Assembly (NCBI GenBank): GCA_937872065.1
Contig: CALMRA010000007.1
Location: 1-46,398, forward strand
Source of the DNA: an uncultured Eubacteriaceae bacterium
Lineage (GTDB): Bacteria > Bacillota > Clostridia > Eubacteriales > Eubacteriaceae
Direction: 5' to 3'
Length of the DNA stretch: 46,398 bases
Shown here: positions 25,388-34,137 of the stretch, in pieces
Position numbering within the stretch: the stretch's first letter is position 1
Layout: each line of letters starts with the position of its first letter
Notes under the pieces: generated by a model
Told to the model about the DNA's origin: nothing
Database searches by the model: none
The model's input: only the letters and a program-made list of their open reading frames with translations
Position numbers and translations under genes: made by a program

Positions 25388-25864
25388 ATGAAAATCACGA
25401 CAAAAGCGCACTACGGGCTGATGGCGATGTGTACGCTGGGACGGCGCTACGGCGACGGCCCGGTTTCCGTACGGGAGATCGCCGGGCTTCAGCACTGCTC
25501 TGATTCCTATATGGAACAGCTAATCGGCATGCTTCGCAAGGCGGGACTGGTCAAAAGTGTCAGAGGGGCCCAGGGAGGGTATATTCTGACAAGGCCACCT
25601 GCCGAGATCACAGCTGCTGAAATGTTCAAGGCCCTGGAAGGGCCGTTGATGTTTACAGACTGTACTGCTGAAAATCCGGGGGCGAGCTGTACGCTCGCCT
25701 GCGGATGCTCCTCCAGATACTTCTGGCAGGATCTTTACGGCTGCATCAGCCGCTTTCTCGAAAGCAGGAGTCTTGCGGATATGATGAACGACGACAGGGT
25801 TCAGGGAATCGAAAACGGTTCGTCTGAGACGAGGGCGTTCATCCAAGAGACTGAAAAAGAATAA
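25388..25864 (+). CDS. Rrf2/IscR family Fe-S cluster regulator
   Basis: A 158-aa DNA-binding protein. A winged helix-turn-helix occupies about 1-68 (VSVREIAGLQHCSDSYMEQLI recognition region, wing GAQGGYIL). The C-terminal part has the cluster-binding cysteines C92, C101, C105 and C107, so it can probably sense an Fe-S cluster as IscR does. It is directly followed (9 nt) by cysteine desulfurase and then a NifU scaffold, whose expression it likely controls. The adjacent palindrome fits autoregulation. It may be IscR-like or CymR-like; the cysteines favour IscR. Confidence 0.9.
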   Translation: MKITTKAHYGLMAMCTLGRRYGDGPVSVREIAGLQHCSDSYMEQLIGMLRKAGLVKSVRGAQGGYILTRPPAEITAAEMFKALEGPLMFTDCTAENPGASCTLACGCSSRYFWQDLYGCISRFLESRSLADMMNDDRVQGIENGSSETRAFIQETEKE

Positions 25865-25873
25865 GAGGCGCAT

Positions 25874-27091
25874 ATGAAAAGAATTTATTTAGACAATGCG
25901 GCCACCACTCCGGTAGACGAAGAAGTCGTCAGGGAAATGGTGCCGGTTTTTACGGAAAACTACGGCAATCCGTCGTCGATCTACAAAGAAGGTCGCGACG
26001 CGAAAAAGCTCGTCGAAGAAAACCGCGCGAAGGTCGCGGACGCGCTGGGCGCACAGCCGAACGAAATCTTCTTTACGGGTTCCGGTACGGAAGCGGACAA
26101 CTGGGCCCTCAAGGGCGCCGCGCGGCGCAATAAGAAACGCGGCAGTCATATCATTACCAGCGCAGTCGAGCATCATGCGATCCTGCACACGGCTCAGCAG
26201 CTGGAAAAAGAAGGCTTCGATGTGACGTATCTTCCGGTAGATGAGTACGGGAAGGTGAGTCCCGAAGACCTGAAGAAGGCCCTGCGGGACGATACGATCC
26301 TCGTATCGATTATGATGGCGAACAACGAAGTCGGAACGATCGAACCGATTAAGGAAATGGTCGAAATCGTCAAGGAACATAATCCGAGAACTCTGTTCCA
26401 CACGGATGCGGTTCAGGCATTCGGAAACATTCCGGTGGATGTCAAGGATCTCGGCGTGGACCTGCTGTCGGTTTCCGGTCACAAGATTTACGGACCGAAG
26501 GGCATCGGCGCGCTGTACATCAAGAAGGGAACGCCGGTAGAAAATATTCTTCAGGGCGGCGCCCAGGAAAAGAACAGACGTCCAGGCACTGAAAATACGG
26601 CGAGTATTGCCGGCTTCGGCAAGGCTGCGGAAATTGCGAAGGAAAAGCTTCCCGAACATACGGAGCATATGCAGAAGCTTCGCGACAAGCTTATAAAAGG
26701 CGTGCTCGAAACGGTTCCGAAATCGGAGCTGACCGGACATCCGGAAGACAGACTTCCGGGCAACGCGAGCTTTATCTTCGATTATATTGAAGGCGAAGGA
26801 ATCCTGCTGAGTCTGGATCTGGCCGGTATAGCCGGTTCCTCCGGCTCCGCCTGCACATCCGGTTCGCTGGATCCGTCCCACGTCCTGCTGGCGCTGGGAC
26901 TTCCCGCTGGACGTGCCCACGGGTCCCTGCGGCTGACTCTTGGCAGAGATACGACGGAAGAAGATATCGATTATGTGATCGAGCAGCTCGGACCGATCGT
27001 CAAGCGTCTGCGCGCGATGAGCCCGCTGGACGAAGCGCATCCGATCGATGCCGCGGTATATGAACACGGTGATCATCACCACCATCATTAA
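25874..27091 (+). CDS. Cysteine desulfurase (NifS/IscS family) with a natural polyhistidine tail
   Basis: A PLP enzyme that takes sulfur from cysteine for Fe-S cluster assembly. It has 405 aa. PLP lysine K204 lies in SGHKIYGPKG, the cofactor-stacking H101 in VEHHA, and the persulfide cysteine C327 in the mobile loop GSACTSGSLDPSH. Partner NifU/IscU is encoded next. The C-terminus ends EHGDHHHHH, a run of five His after another His, not a feature of the catalytic family core; it may bind metal. The ATG 25874 has AAGAGGCG upstream and overlaps nothing. Confidence 0.95.
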   Translation: MKRIYLDNAATTPVDEEVVREMVPVFTENYGNPSSIYKEGRDAKKLVEENRAKVADALGAQPNEIFFTGSGTEADNWALKGAARRNKKRGSHIITSAVEHHAILHTAQQLEKEGFDVTYLPVDEYGKVSPEDLKKALRDDTILVSIMMANNEVGTIEPIKEMVEIVKEHNPRTLFHTDAVQAFGNIPVDVKDLGVDLLSVSGHKIYGPKGIGALYIKKGTPVENILQGGAQEKNRRPGTENTASIAGFGKAAEIAKEKLPEHTEHMQKLRDKLIKGVLETVPKSELTGHPEDRLPGNASFIFDYIEGEGILLSLDLAGIAGSSGSACTSGSLDPSHVLLALGLPAGRAHGSLRLTLGRDTTEEDIDYVIEQLGPIVKRLRAMSPLDEAHPIDAAVYEHGDHHHHH

Positions 27092-27137
27092 ATGAATTTC
27101 CGCGTGAATATGTGGAACGATATAAAAGGAGCCAGAA

Positions 27138-27527
27138 ATGTATACAGAAAAAGTTATGGAAAATTTCACCAATCCGAAAAACGTCGGTGAAGTCGAAAAT
27201 GCAAACGCCGTCGGTCAGGTCGGTTCTCCGGCCTGCGGCGATATCATGAAAATGTCGATGAAGATCAACGACGACGGGATCATCGAAGATGTCAAATTCA
27301 AAACCTACGGCTGCGGCGCCGCGATCGCGACAAGCTCGGTCGCCACTGAAATGATTAAGGGCAAGCACGTCGACGAAGCCAGAAAGCTTACGAATCAGCA
27401 GGTTATCGACGATCTGGGCGGTCTCCCCCCGGCAAAGATCCACTGTTCGGTTCTTGCTGCGGAAGCGATTCAGGCAGCACTTGAAGACTGGGAAAAGAAT
27501 AAAGAAGAAGCGAAGACTGAAGCTTAA
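27138..27527 (+). CDS. NifU/IscU-type Fe-S cluster scaffold protein
   Basis: Receives sulfur from the desulfurase and builds the Fe-S cluster. It has 129 aa, like the N-terminal domain of NifU. The ligands are C33 in SPACGD, C59 in TYGCGAAIA, and C103 in IHCSVLA, with D35 as the turnover Asp. AAAAGGAG precedes the ATG. Downstream a terminator ends the operon. Confidence 0.94.
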   Translation: MYTEKVMENFTNPKNVGEVENANAVGQVGSPACGDIMKMSMKINDDGIIEDVKFKTYGCGAAIATSSVATEMIKGKHVDEARKLTNQQVIDDLGGLPPAKIHCSVLAAEAIQAALEDWEKNKEEAKTEA

Positions 27528-27561
27528 GTTATCGAACAGAGACAGAAAACTTTCATACGGG

Positions 27562-27594
27562 AGTCCGCACCGCTGCGGGCTTTCGTTTTTTTTG
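27562..27594 (+). terminator. Terminator after nifU-like gene
   Basis: AGTCCGCA-CCGC-TGCGGGCT (one G-T pair), then TTCGTTTTTTTT. Confidence 0.85.
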
Positions 27595-27623
27595 AAAAGC
27601 GATGAAAACGAATTTACTCACTG

Positions 27624-27632
27624 TGGTAAAAT
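27624..27632 (+). promoter_or_regulatory. Possible extended -10 promoter of the PRC-barrel gene
   Basis: TGG-TAAAAT, an extended -10 element about 65 bases before the gene; the -35 element is unclear. Confidence 0.45.
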
Positions 27633-27697
27633 ACAGCCATACGGGAAACAGACCCGGGAGGTCGGTTTTCTAACAGTGTTTTACCGGAGGAATCGTG

Positions 27698-28240
27698 ATG
27701 GAAATTTCATCCTTACTGAATCTTGAGGTTGTTTCCGAAAATCCGGCCAGGTGGTACGGACTGATCACCGACCTGAAGATCAGAGATAATCGCATCGTCA
27801 GCTGTGTCATCAAGAACGGGAGCCGGTTTACGCCTTCCGTTTTTTTTGTACCGGAGGACATCGTCAGAGTTGAAGAAGAATTTATACAGATCACGTCGGA
27901 GCATGCGATCCGGCGTGATTTGAAGAAGGACTTCGAAGAAAAGAACACACAGACGTTTTCGCTCATCGGCACGCCTGTACTCGACAAGTATAACGTGCGT
28001 TTTGCAAAGGTCGTAGACGCAGTATTTACGAAAGAACTCAAAATTACACATTATATTTTGTCCCGGAGCTTTTTTGACGATATCGATTTCGGTTTTGTGA
28101 TTATCGCCGCGGAGGACCTCAGAGCGGAACCCGAGCTGGCCCGGCTGTGCTACAACCGCGCCCGCAATGATCTTCCCGAAGATCCGCGCCAGAGCGGACT
28201 GATGCGAAAGATATTCGGGATCAGGGAGGAAGGCAGATGA
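27698..28240 (+). CDS. PRC-barrel domain protein
   Basis: A 180-aa soluble protein with two PRC-barrel-like beta modules, about 3-85 (SLLNLEVVSE...) and 90-150 (SLIGTPVLDKYNVRFAKV). PRC barrels serve as small adaptor domains, for example in RimM. Its exact job is unknown. GGAGG at 27686-27690 fits ATG 27698 better than GTG 27695. Its end overlaps the start of the next gene by 4 nt (ATGA), so it is translated with a membrane transporter. The cluster of PRC-barrel, AI-2E transporter and alaS recurs in Clostridia. Confidence 0.78.
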   Translation: MEISSLLNLEVVSENPARWYGLITDLKIRDNRIVSCVIKNGSRFTPSVFFVPEDIVRVEEEFIQITSEHAIRRDLKKDFEEKNTQTFSLIGTPVLDKYNVRFAKVVDAVFTKELKITHYILSRSFFDDIDFGFVIIAAEDLRAEPELARLCYNRARNDLPEDPRQSGLMRKIFGIREEGR

Positions 28241-29460
28241 ACAAGGACAGACGGATTCTGCTGCTTCTGAACGCGCTGATTATGCTTGTTGCGATAATTA
28301 TACTGTGTGTCCTTTTTCCTGCGCTCTGGAACGTGGCGGGACCTTTTATCGTGGCAATCATCATCGCGTATCTGCTGTTTCCGCTGGTCAAGCGTCTGAC
28401 GGCGACCGGAATGAAACGGGGAATGGCGGTCACGGTCGTCACGCTGGGGACCTTTCTGGTCATTCTGCTGTTTTTCGTGATTCTCGTGCCTCAGCTGGTC
28501 AGCAGCATCTCGCAGATGACGAAAATCCTGCCCGATCTGTATACGGAGCTGTCCGATTCGACAAGCAGGATCGATGAGAAGCTGACGCTGCTTCTGGGGC
28601 AGAATGCGCTTTCGTCGTTCAATTTTCAGGATATGATAGACAAAGCGAGCGAATATTTCAGCTCGATGCTCTCGAGCTTTTCGAACACGCTTCTCGCAAG
28701 CTCGGGACAGGCGATGAATCTGGTGATCGTACCGATCGTCGCCGTTCTTCTGCTTCTGAATACCGGCGGAGTCGTCAACAAGCTCGACTACTTTATACCG
28801 GCTTCAGGACGTACGGTTACGAGCAAAATGGGTTCTGACATCGACCGCGTGATCGGCGGCTTTATCCGGGGACAGGCGGTGATGAGCCTGTGCGCCGGTC
28901 TTCTGACTGCCTTCGGCGCTGCGGCGCTGGGCGTCCCCTATGCGCCCGTTATCGGAATTATTGCGACGGTCACATCCTTCGTACCGTATTTCGGACCGGT
29001 GGTCGGATGTATCATTATCGCGATTCTTGCGCTGTTCTCGGGAATTCTGCCCACGGTCGTGCTTGTGATCTGGATGGGCATCGTACAGGTTTTCTGCGGC
29101 AATGTGCTTGCGCCGTCTCTGATGACGGAAAGCGTCGGACTGTCCGCTGTCGGAATTATTTTTTCAGTCTTCTTTTTCGGCCAGCTGATGGGCGGAGTGG
29201 GCATGCTGCTGGCTGTTCCGATCGCAGGCACGCTCAAGGTGCTGCTGCGATATCTTGTGAAAGCGGCGGCAAATCCTGTCTCCGACGGAGAGCCCACACG
29301 GTTTACGCCTGTGTTCCCGAAGAAGCCGGAGAAACCTGATTCCGCAGATACGGAGGATGATGAATCAGCGGCAGCGGAACAGGAAAAATGGGAAGAAATA
29401 CCGGCGGAAGAAGCTGAAAATAATGGCTCTGCGCCCGAGGAGATGCCTTCAGAAAATTGA
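28237..29460 (+). CDS. AI-2E family (TqsA/YdbI-like) transporter
   Basis: A 407-aa integral membrane protein with about eight hydrophobic segments: two at the N-terminus (10-30, 34-52), one at 66-88, then a soluble middle (90-150) and the remainder to about 350. The GGFIRGQA segment and the later APSLMTESVGLSAVGII and FGQLMGGVGMLLAVPI blocks are family marks. Substrate is unknown; E. coli relatives were linked to autoinducer-2 export, and others act in Na+ or H+ exchange. The tail (about 360-407) is very acidic (Glu- and Ala-rich). The alaS promoter begins inside its last codons. Confidence 0.88.
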   Translation: MNKDRRILLLLNALIMLVAIIILCVLFPALWNVAGPFIVAIIIAYLLFPLVKRLTATGMKRGMAVTVVTLGTFLVILLFFVILVPQLVSSISQMTKILPDLYTELSDSTSRIDEKLTLLLGQNALSSFNFQDMIDKASEYFSSMLSSFSNTLLASSGQAMNLVIVPIVAVLLLLNTGGVVNKLDYFIPASGRTVTSKMGSDIDRVIGGFIRGQAVMSLCAGLLTAFGAAALGVPYAPVIGIIATVTSFVPYFGPVVGCIIIAILALFSGILPTVVLVIWMGIVQVFCGNVLAPSLMTESVGLSAVGIIFSVFFFGQLMGGVGMLLAVPIAGTLKVLLRYLVKAAANPVSDGEPTRFTPVFPKKPEKPDSADTEDDESAAAEQEKWEEIPAEEAENNGSAPEEMPSEN

Positions 29461-29485
29461 AAGGCCTTTACCGGTTTGTTATAAT
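29457..29485 (+). promoter_or_regulatory. Promoter of alaS
   Basis: TTGAAA (29457-29462, overlapping the preceding stop codon), a 17-base spacer, TATAAT (29480-29485). The leader of about 53 bases contains a small hairpin CGTCTG-CACAGA-CAGACG but is too short for a T-box. Confidence 0.88.
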
Positions 29486-29544
29486 TAATCATTCAGGGGC
29501 CGTCTGCACAGACAGACGTCACCGATTTTATTAAGGAGTTACCA

Positions 29545-32199
29545 ATGGAGCCGTTAGGTTTAAATGAAATAAGAGAAAAATTTCTGGAGTTTTTCGAATC
29601 CAAGGATCATCTGCGGTTAAAGAGCTTTCCGCTTATTCCGGTCGGAGATAAAAGTCTCCTGCTCATCAATTCCGGGATGGCGCCGATGAAGCCTTATTTT
29701 ACCGGCGATGAAGTACCGCCGAGAAAGCGCGTGACAACCTGTCAGAAATGTATCCGTACGCCGGATATCGAAAACGTCGGGATCACGTCGCGTCACGGTA
29801 CGTTTTTTGAAATGCTCGGAGACTTTTCCTTCGGCGATTATTTTAAAAATGAAATTATCCCGTGGAGCTGGGAATTCTGTACGGAAGTCATGAAAATGGA
29901 TCCGGATAAGCTCTGGGTCACCGTATACGAGGACGATGACGAAGCGGAGGATATCTGGGTCAATAAGGTAGGCCTGTCCAGAGACCGCATCGTGCGTCTC
30001 GGCAAGGAAGACAATTTCTGGGAACACGGAACCGGTCCGTGCGGTCCGTGCTCTGAAATTTATTACGACCGCGGAGAAAAATACGGCTGCGGAAGTCCCG
30101 ACTGTGCGCCGGGCTGTGAATGCGACCGTTACGTCGAGTTCTGGAATCTCGTATTCTCCCAGTTCGATCACCAGGAAGACGGAACCTATAAGGATCTGAT
30201 CCAGAAGAATATCGATACCGGGATGGGACTGGAACGTCTCGCGACGATCATGCAGGGCGCGGAAAATATCTTTGAAGTCGATACGATCCGAAGCATCCTC
30301 GACAAGGTCTGTGAATTAGCGGACGTAACCTACGGAGAAGACGAAAAGAAAGATATTTCGATCCGCGTCATCACCGACCATATCCGCAGCGTCACATTCA
30401 TGGCGGCGGACGGAATCATGCCGGGCAACGAAGGCCGCGGATACGTTTTAAGGCGTCTGCTCAGAAGAGCCGTCAGACACGGCAAGCTTCTGGGAATCGA
30501 CGATATCTTCCTGTATAAGCTCGTGGACGAAGTCGTTAAAAATTACGGCGGTCACTATCCGGAGCTTGTTGAAAAGCAGGACTACATCAAGAAGCTTGTC
30601 AGGATCGAAGAAGAACGCTTCAAGGAAACCATCGACCAGGGGATGTCTCTGCTCGAAGGCGAAATTGACGATCAGATCAGAGAAGAAAACAAGGTCTTCC
30701 CGGGCGGCGCTGCGTTTAAGCTTTACGATACCTACGGCTTCCCGAAGGACCTGACACGGGAAATCCTCGCGGAACGCGGGCTTACTCTGGATGAAAAAGG
30801 CTTCGAGGAAGCGATGGACGAGCAGCGCGAACGCGCCCGTCAGGCAAGAAAAGACAGCAATATCCAGGTCTTTACAGACGATCCCTTCAATCCGCTCGGT
30901 TCGGACGCCGTTACGGAATTCACCGGCTACGAACATCTGAACGGAACAGGCAGAATCCTCGGTCTGATTAAAGATGAAGAGCTCTCCGATACCGTTTCCG
31001 AAGGCGATCAGATTCTGATGCTGCTGGACCAGACTCCGTTTTATGCGGAATCCGGCGGACAGATCGGCGACAGAGGAATCGTCACGGCGCTTGAGGGCGA
31101 GGGCGAACTGCGTGTCGACGACGTCAGAAAGGGAAGTCTCGGACGTCATATTCTCCGGGGAACCGTTACGAAGGGCAGCTTCAACAAAGGCGAGGTTGTC
31201 GAATCACAGGTCGACAGCGAGCTCCGACATGCGACACAGCGGAATCATACCTCGACGCATCTTCTTCAGAAGGCGCTCAAGATGGTTCTCGGCGACCATG
31301 TGGAACAGGCAGGCTCCTTCGTTTCACCGACGCGTCTGCGCTTCGACTTCAACCATTTCGAACCGGTAAACCAGGACCAGATCCGCGAGGTCGAAAAGAT
31401 CGTCAACACACAGATTCTGAAGGCGATGAACGTCAAGACCTCGACGATGAAAATCGACGAAGCGAGAAAGCTCGGCGCGATGGCGCTGTTCGGAGAAAAG
31501 TACGGGGATATCGTCCGGGTGGTTCAGGTCGGCGATTTCTCCGCGGAGCTGTGCGGAGGATGTCACATCACGAACTCGGCACAGGTCGGATTCTTCAAGA
31601 TTCTGTCTGAAACAGGGGTTGCTGCAGGCGTGCGCAGAATCGAAGCGGCGACGGGCATGAACGCCTTCAATGTCGTCGAAGACAACAGCCGGATGCTGCG
31701 TGAAGCGTCGAAGATTGTCAGATCGACGCCCGACCAGCTGGCGGAACGTCTGAATGAAATGAACCAGCAGCTCAAGGATAAGGACAGGCAGATCGCCGAG
31801 CTGAAAAATAAGGAAGCCGGCAGTCTCGTCGACGTACTGATCGAGAATGCGGCGGATCTCGGAGACGGCGCGAAAGCGGTCGTCGCCGAAGTTGCGGGAG
31901 CGGATACGGAAGAGCTTCGCGAAATCGCGGACAAGCTCAGAGACAGACTCGGCTCCGCGGCGGTACTGCTGGCGTCTGCAGGCGACGGCAAGGTTATCCT
32001 GCTGTCGGCAGCGACGAAGGATCTGGTCAAGAAGGGCTTCCACGCGGGGAATCTCGTCAGAGAAGCGGCCAAAATCACCGGCGGAGGCGGCGGCGGACGT
32101 CCGGATATGGCTCAGGCCGGCGGACGAAAGCCTGAAAAGCTGCCGGAAATGCTTGAAAAAGCACCGGGAATGATTCGGGCTCAGCTTGAAAATGCATAA
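29545..32199 (+). CDS. alaS: Alanyl-tRNA synthetase
   Basis: Charges tRNA-Ala. It has 884 aa, standard length and domain order: class II catalytic core (about 1-240, with the RHGTFFEMLGDFSFGDY motif), a tRNA-recognition helical domain, an editing domain with the zinc motifs HTSTH (near 567) and CGGCH (near 669), a coiled coil around 725-755, and a C-terminal Gly-rich C-Ala domain (GGGGGGRPDMAQAGG). AAGGAG lies before the ATG. Confidence 0.98.
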   Translation: MEPLGLNEIREKFLEFFESKDHLRLKSFPLIPVGDKSLLLINSGMAPMKPYFTGDEVPPRKRVTTCQKCIRTPDIENVGITSRHGTFFEMLGDFSFGDYFKNEIIPWSWEFCTEVMKMDPDKLWVTVYEDDDEAEDIWVNKVGLSRDRIVRLGKEDNFWEHGTGPCGPCSEIYYDRGEKYGCGSPDCAPGCECDRYVEFWNLVFSQFDHQEDGTYKDLIQKNIDTGMGLERLATIMQGAENIFEVDTIRSILDKVCELADVTYGEDEKKDISIRVITDHIRSVTFMAADGIMPGNEGRGYVLRRLLRRAVRHGKLLGIDDIFLYKLVDEVVKNYGGHYPELVEKQDYIKKLVRIEEERFKETIDQGMSLLEGEIDDQIREENKVFPGGAAFKLYDTYGFPKDLTREILAERGLTLDEKGFEEAMDEQRERARQARKDSNIQVFTDDPFNPLGSDAVTEFTGYEHLNGTGRILGLIKDEELSDTVSEGDQILMLLDQTPFYAESGGQIGDRGIVTALEGEGELRVDDVRKGSLGRHILRGTVTKGSFNKGEVVESQVDSELRHATQRNHTSTHLLQKALKMVLGDHVEQAGSFVSPTRLRFDFNHFEPVNQDQIREVEKIVNTQILKAMNVKTSTMKIDEARKLGAMALFGEKYGDIVRVVQVGDFSAELCGGCHITNSAQVGFFKILSETGVAAGVRRIEAATGMNAFNVVEDNSRMLREASKIVRSTPDQLAERLNEMNQQLKDKDRQIAELKNKEAGSLVDVLIENAADLGDGAKAVVAEVAGADTEELREIADKLRDRLGSAAVLLASAGDGKVILLSAATKDLVKKGFHAGNLVREAAKITGGGGGGRPDMAQAGGRKPEKLPEMLEKAPGMIRAQLENA

Positions 32200-32213
32200 A
32201 ACATCAGATTTTA

Positions 32214-32242
32214 TTGTAAAATTTCATCAAAAGCGGTAAAAT
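32214..32242 (+). promoter_or_regulatory. Probable promoter of ireB
   Basis: TTGTAA (32214-32219), a 17-base spacer, TAAAAT (32237-32242). It lies just after the alaS stop. Confidence 0.6.
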
Positions 32243-32275
32243 CAATCTACAAGTATGCAGCAGGAGGATCAGAGT

Positions 32276-32563
32276 ATGAACAATGAAACTTCATTTGACC
32301 GCGGAACAATTCTGTTCGACGTCAACAATGAAAAATCACAGAGGATTGACGATATAATGCGGCGTATTTATACTGCTCTGGTCGAAAAAGGATATAATCC
32401 GGTCAATCAGATCGTAGGCTACGTTATGTCGGGAGACCCGACGTACATCACTAGCCACGGTGACGCGCGTATGCTTATTCAGAAGGTAGAACGCGACGAG
32501 CTCCTCGAGGAGCTGGTCAAACGTTATATTGACAGTCTGGAAGGGACTGAACCCCAGTCCTGA
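32276..32563 (+). CDS. IreB family regulatory protein (UPF0297)
   Basis: A small soluble protein of 95 aa. I start at ATG 32276, with AGGAGG at 32262-32267; an ATG at 32255 is in frame but reads through that site. The core [33 protein letters not shown] is the family signature. In Enterococcus, IreB is a phosphorylation target of the PASTA kinase IreK and affects cephalosporin resistance. The position after alaS and before ruvX is conserved across Bacillota (yrzL in B. subtilis), although here an aldo/keto reductase is inserted before ruvX. Confidence 0.92.
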   Translation: MNNETSFDRGTILFDVNNEKSQRIDDIMRRIYTALVEKGYNPVNQIVGYVMSGDPTYITSHGDARMLIQKVERDELLEELVKRYIDSLEGTEPQS

Positions 32564-32587
32564 CCGACCAAGGCAGCTTGCATAACG

Positions 32588-32620
32588 AGCTCCCGGCATT
32601 GCTGGGAGCTTTTGTTTTAT
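32588..32620 (+). terminator. Terminator after ireB
   Basis: AGCTCCC and GGGAGCT, with inner GGC/GCT pairing around ATT, followed by TTTTGTTTTAT. Confidence 0.82.
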
Positions 32621-32682
32621 CTGTCCTTTTTATTTTGCAGGGTGCTCGCCGCTAAAATTTGACAAGGCGAGGACTGTGCAAA

Positions 32683-33636
32683 ATGAAAATGAATACTTTG
32701 GGTAAAACCAATATAAAGGTTTCGGAAATCTGTTTCGGAACCCTGACGATCGGGCCGCTGCAGCGGGCTCTGACCGTTCCGGACGGTCTGCGGGTGCTCA
32801 CGGAAGCACTGGACGCAGGCATCAATTTTTACGATACGGCGGATCTGTACAACACCTACGATTATCTGCGTGAGCTTCTGAAAATCAGAAAGGATCTGGT
32901 GATCTGCACGAAGTCGTACGACTATTCCGCACAGGGAGTCCGTAAAAGTCTTGAAAGAGCTTTACGGGAGCTGGACAGAGACTACGTCGATATCTACATG
33001 CTGCACGAGCAGGAATCAAGGTATACCTTCGAAGGCCACAGCGAAGCGATCGAAGAGCTTCTGAAGGCAAAAGCCGAAGGGAAGATACGGACTTTCGGAG
33101 TTTCGACCCACAGGGTCGAAGCGGTCAGGGATGCGCTTGATTTTCCGAATATCGAGGTCGTTTTTCCGCTTATCAATCCGACCGGCGTCGGTATTGAAGA
33201 CGGAACCGCGCACGAAATGCGCGAAGCGGCAGCTGCGCTCAGAAAAGCAGGCCGCGGCGTTTACGGGATGAAACCGCTCGGAGGCGGTACGCTCATCCGT
33301 GAAAAGGCGCGATGTTTCGACTATGCGAGAAAAATGCTCGACGCAGGAATCCTCGATTCCGTAGCGATAGGCATGCAGAGTCCGGAAGAAGTACGTTATA
33401 ACTGTCTTGTCCTGCAGGGGAAGACTGTTCCGCACGATCTGGCGGAAAAAGTGGCGGATATGCCCAGAAAGCTGCATATCGACGACTGGTGCGAGGGCTG
33501 CGGAAGCTGTGTCAGAAGATGCGGACAGCACGCTCTGTATCTGAAAGACGGTAAAGCCGCCGTGCACAGGGACAAGTGTCTGAGCTGCGGCTACTGCGCG
33601 TCTGTCTGCCCCGTTTTCTGCCTGAAGATCGTCTGA
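32683..33636 (+). CDS. Aldo/keto reductase fused to a 2[4Fe-4S] ferredoxin domain
   Basis: A 317-aa fusion. I start at ATG 32683, behind GAGGA (32669-32673); a TTG at 32659 has no site. Residues 1-260 are an AKR barrel with the tetrad D51 (FYDTADLY), Y56, K77 (CTKS) and H108 (YMLHEQE). Residues 265-317 hold two CxxCxxCxxxC sets (C270, 273, 276, 280 and C299, 302, 305, 309), a bacterial ferredoxin; an extra C313 follows. It probably reduces an aldehyde or ketone using both NADPH and ferredoxin-type electrons. The substrate is unknown. It sits between ireB and ruvX, which are adjacent in B. subtilis. Confidence 0.9.
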   Translation: MKMNTLGKTNIKVSEICFGTLTIGPLQRALTVPDGLRVLTEALDAGINFYDTADLYNTYDYLRELLKIRKDLVICTKSYDYSAQGVRKSLERALRELDRDYVDIYMLHEQESRYTFEGHSEAIEELLKAKAEGKIRTFGVSTHRVEAVRDALDFPNIEVVFPLINPTGVGIEDGTAHEMREAAAALRKAGRGVYGMKPLGGGTLIREKARCFDYARKMLDAGILDSVAIGMQSPEEVRYNCLVLQGKTVPHDLAEKVADMPRKLHIDDWCEGCGSCVRRCGQHALYLKDGKAAVHRDKCLSCGYCASVCPVFCLKIV

Positions 33637-33692
33637 GGTACCCGAAGCTTCATTTCATTTCAAGGCTGTGAGCCAGCCGGAACAGGAGATTC

Positions 33693-34136
33693 ATGGAAAG
33701 AATACTGGGACTGGATATCGGTGACAAATACATCGGGATCGCCGTAAGCGATCCGCTCGGATTTACCGCCCAGCCGTACAGGACATACAGGAGAGGGAGC
33801 AGGGACGAGGATCTCGACTTTTTCAGAAACGTCGTCGATCAGTTCAGACCGAAGCTTATCGTTGCAGGTCTGCCGCTCAGCCTTTCCGGCAAGGAGTCCG
33901 CACAGACCCGGAAAGCCCGCAATTATGCCGGCTTTCTGAAAAATGCGCTGGGACTTCCGCTTGTGTTCTGGGACGAACGGCTGACGACGGAAGCCTCCGG
34001 CGATATACTCGCGGAGTCCGGCGTCAAACGGAGCGACAGAAAACAGATGATCGATACGGTCGCTGCTCAGATTATTCTCCAGGAATACCTTGAATCCGAA
34101 CGGCAGTCAGTCAATTCGGAAATCAGCGAGGAATAA
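33693..34136 (+). CDS. ruvX: RuvX/YqgF family Holliday junction resolvase-like nuclease
   Basis: A 147-aa RNase H-fold protein. The first strand has the metal-binding Asp in LGLDIGDKYIGIAVSD, the middle GLPLSLSGKES loop is typical, the second acidic residue lies in FWDERLTT, and the final Asp in the C-terminal IDTVAAQIIL helix. Roles known in the family are pre-16S rRNA 5' processing and resolution of junction DNA. AGGAGA is upstream. The DUF1292 gene follows with one intervening base. Confidence 0.93.
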   Translation: MERILGLDIGDKYIGIAVSDPLGFTAQPYRTYRRGSRDEDLDFFRNVVDQFRPKLIVAGLPLSLSGKESAQTRKARNYAGFLKNALGLPLVFWDERLTTEASGDILAESGVKRSDRKQMIDTVAAQIILQEYLESERQSVNSEISEE

Positions 34137-34137
34137 C

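Noticed and set aside
25889-27172. Minus-strand frame of 427 codons opposite the cysteine desulfurase
   Set aside because: It has no domain and no credible ribosome-binding site. It is a long shadow caused by the codon bias of a highly conserved gene on the other strand.
29486-29544. T-box leader for alaS
   Set aside because: The interval is about 55 bases with a single small hairpin, far too short for a T-box.
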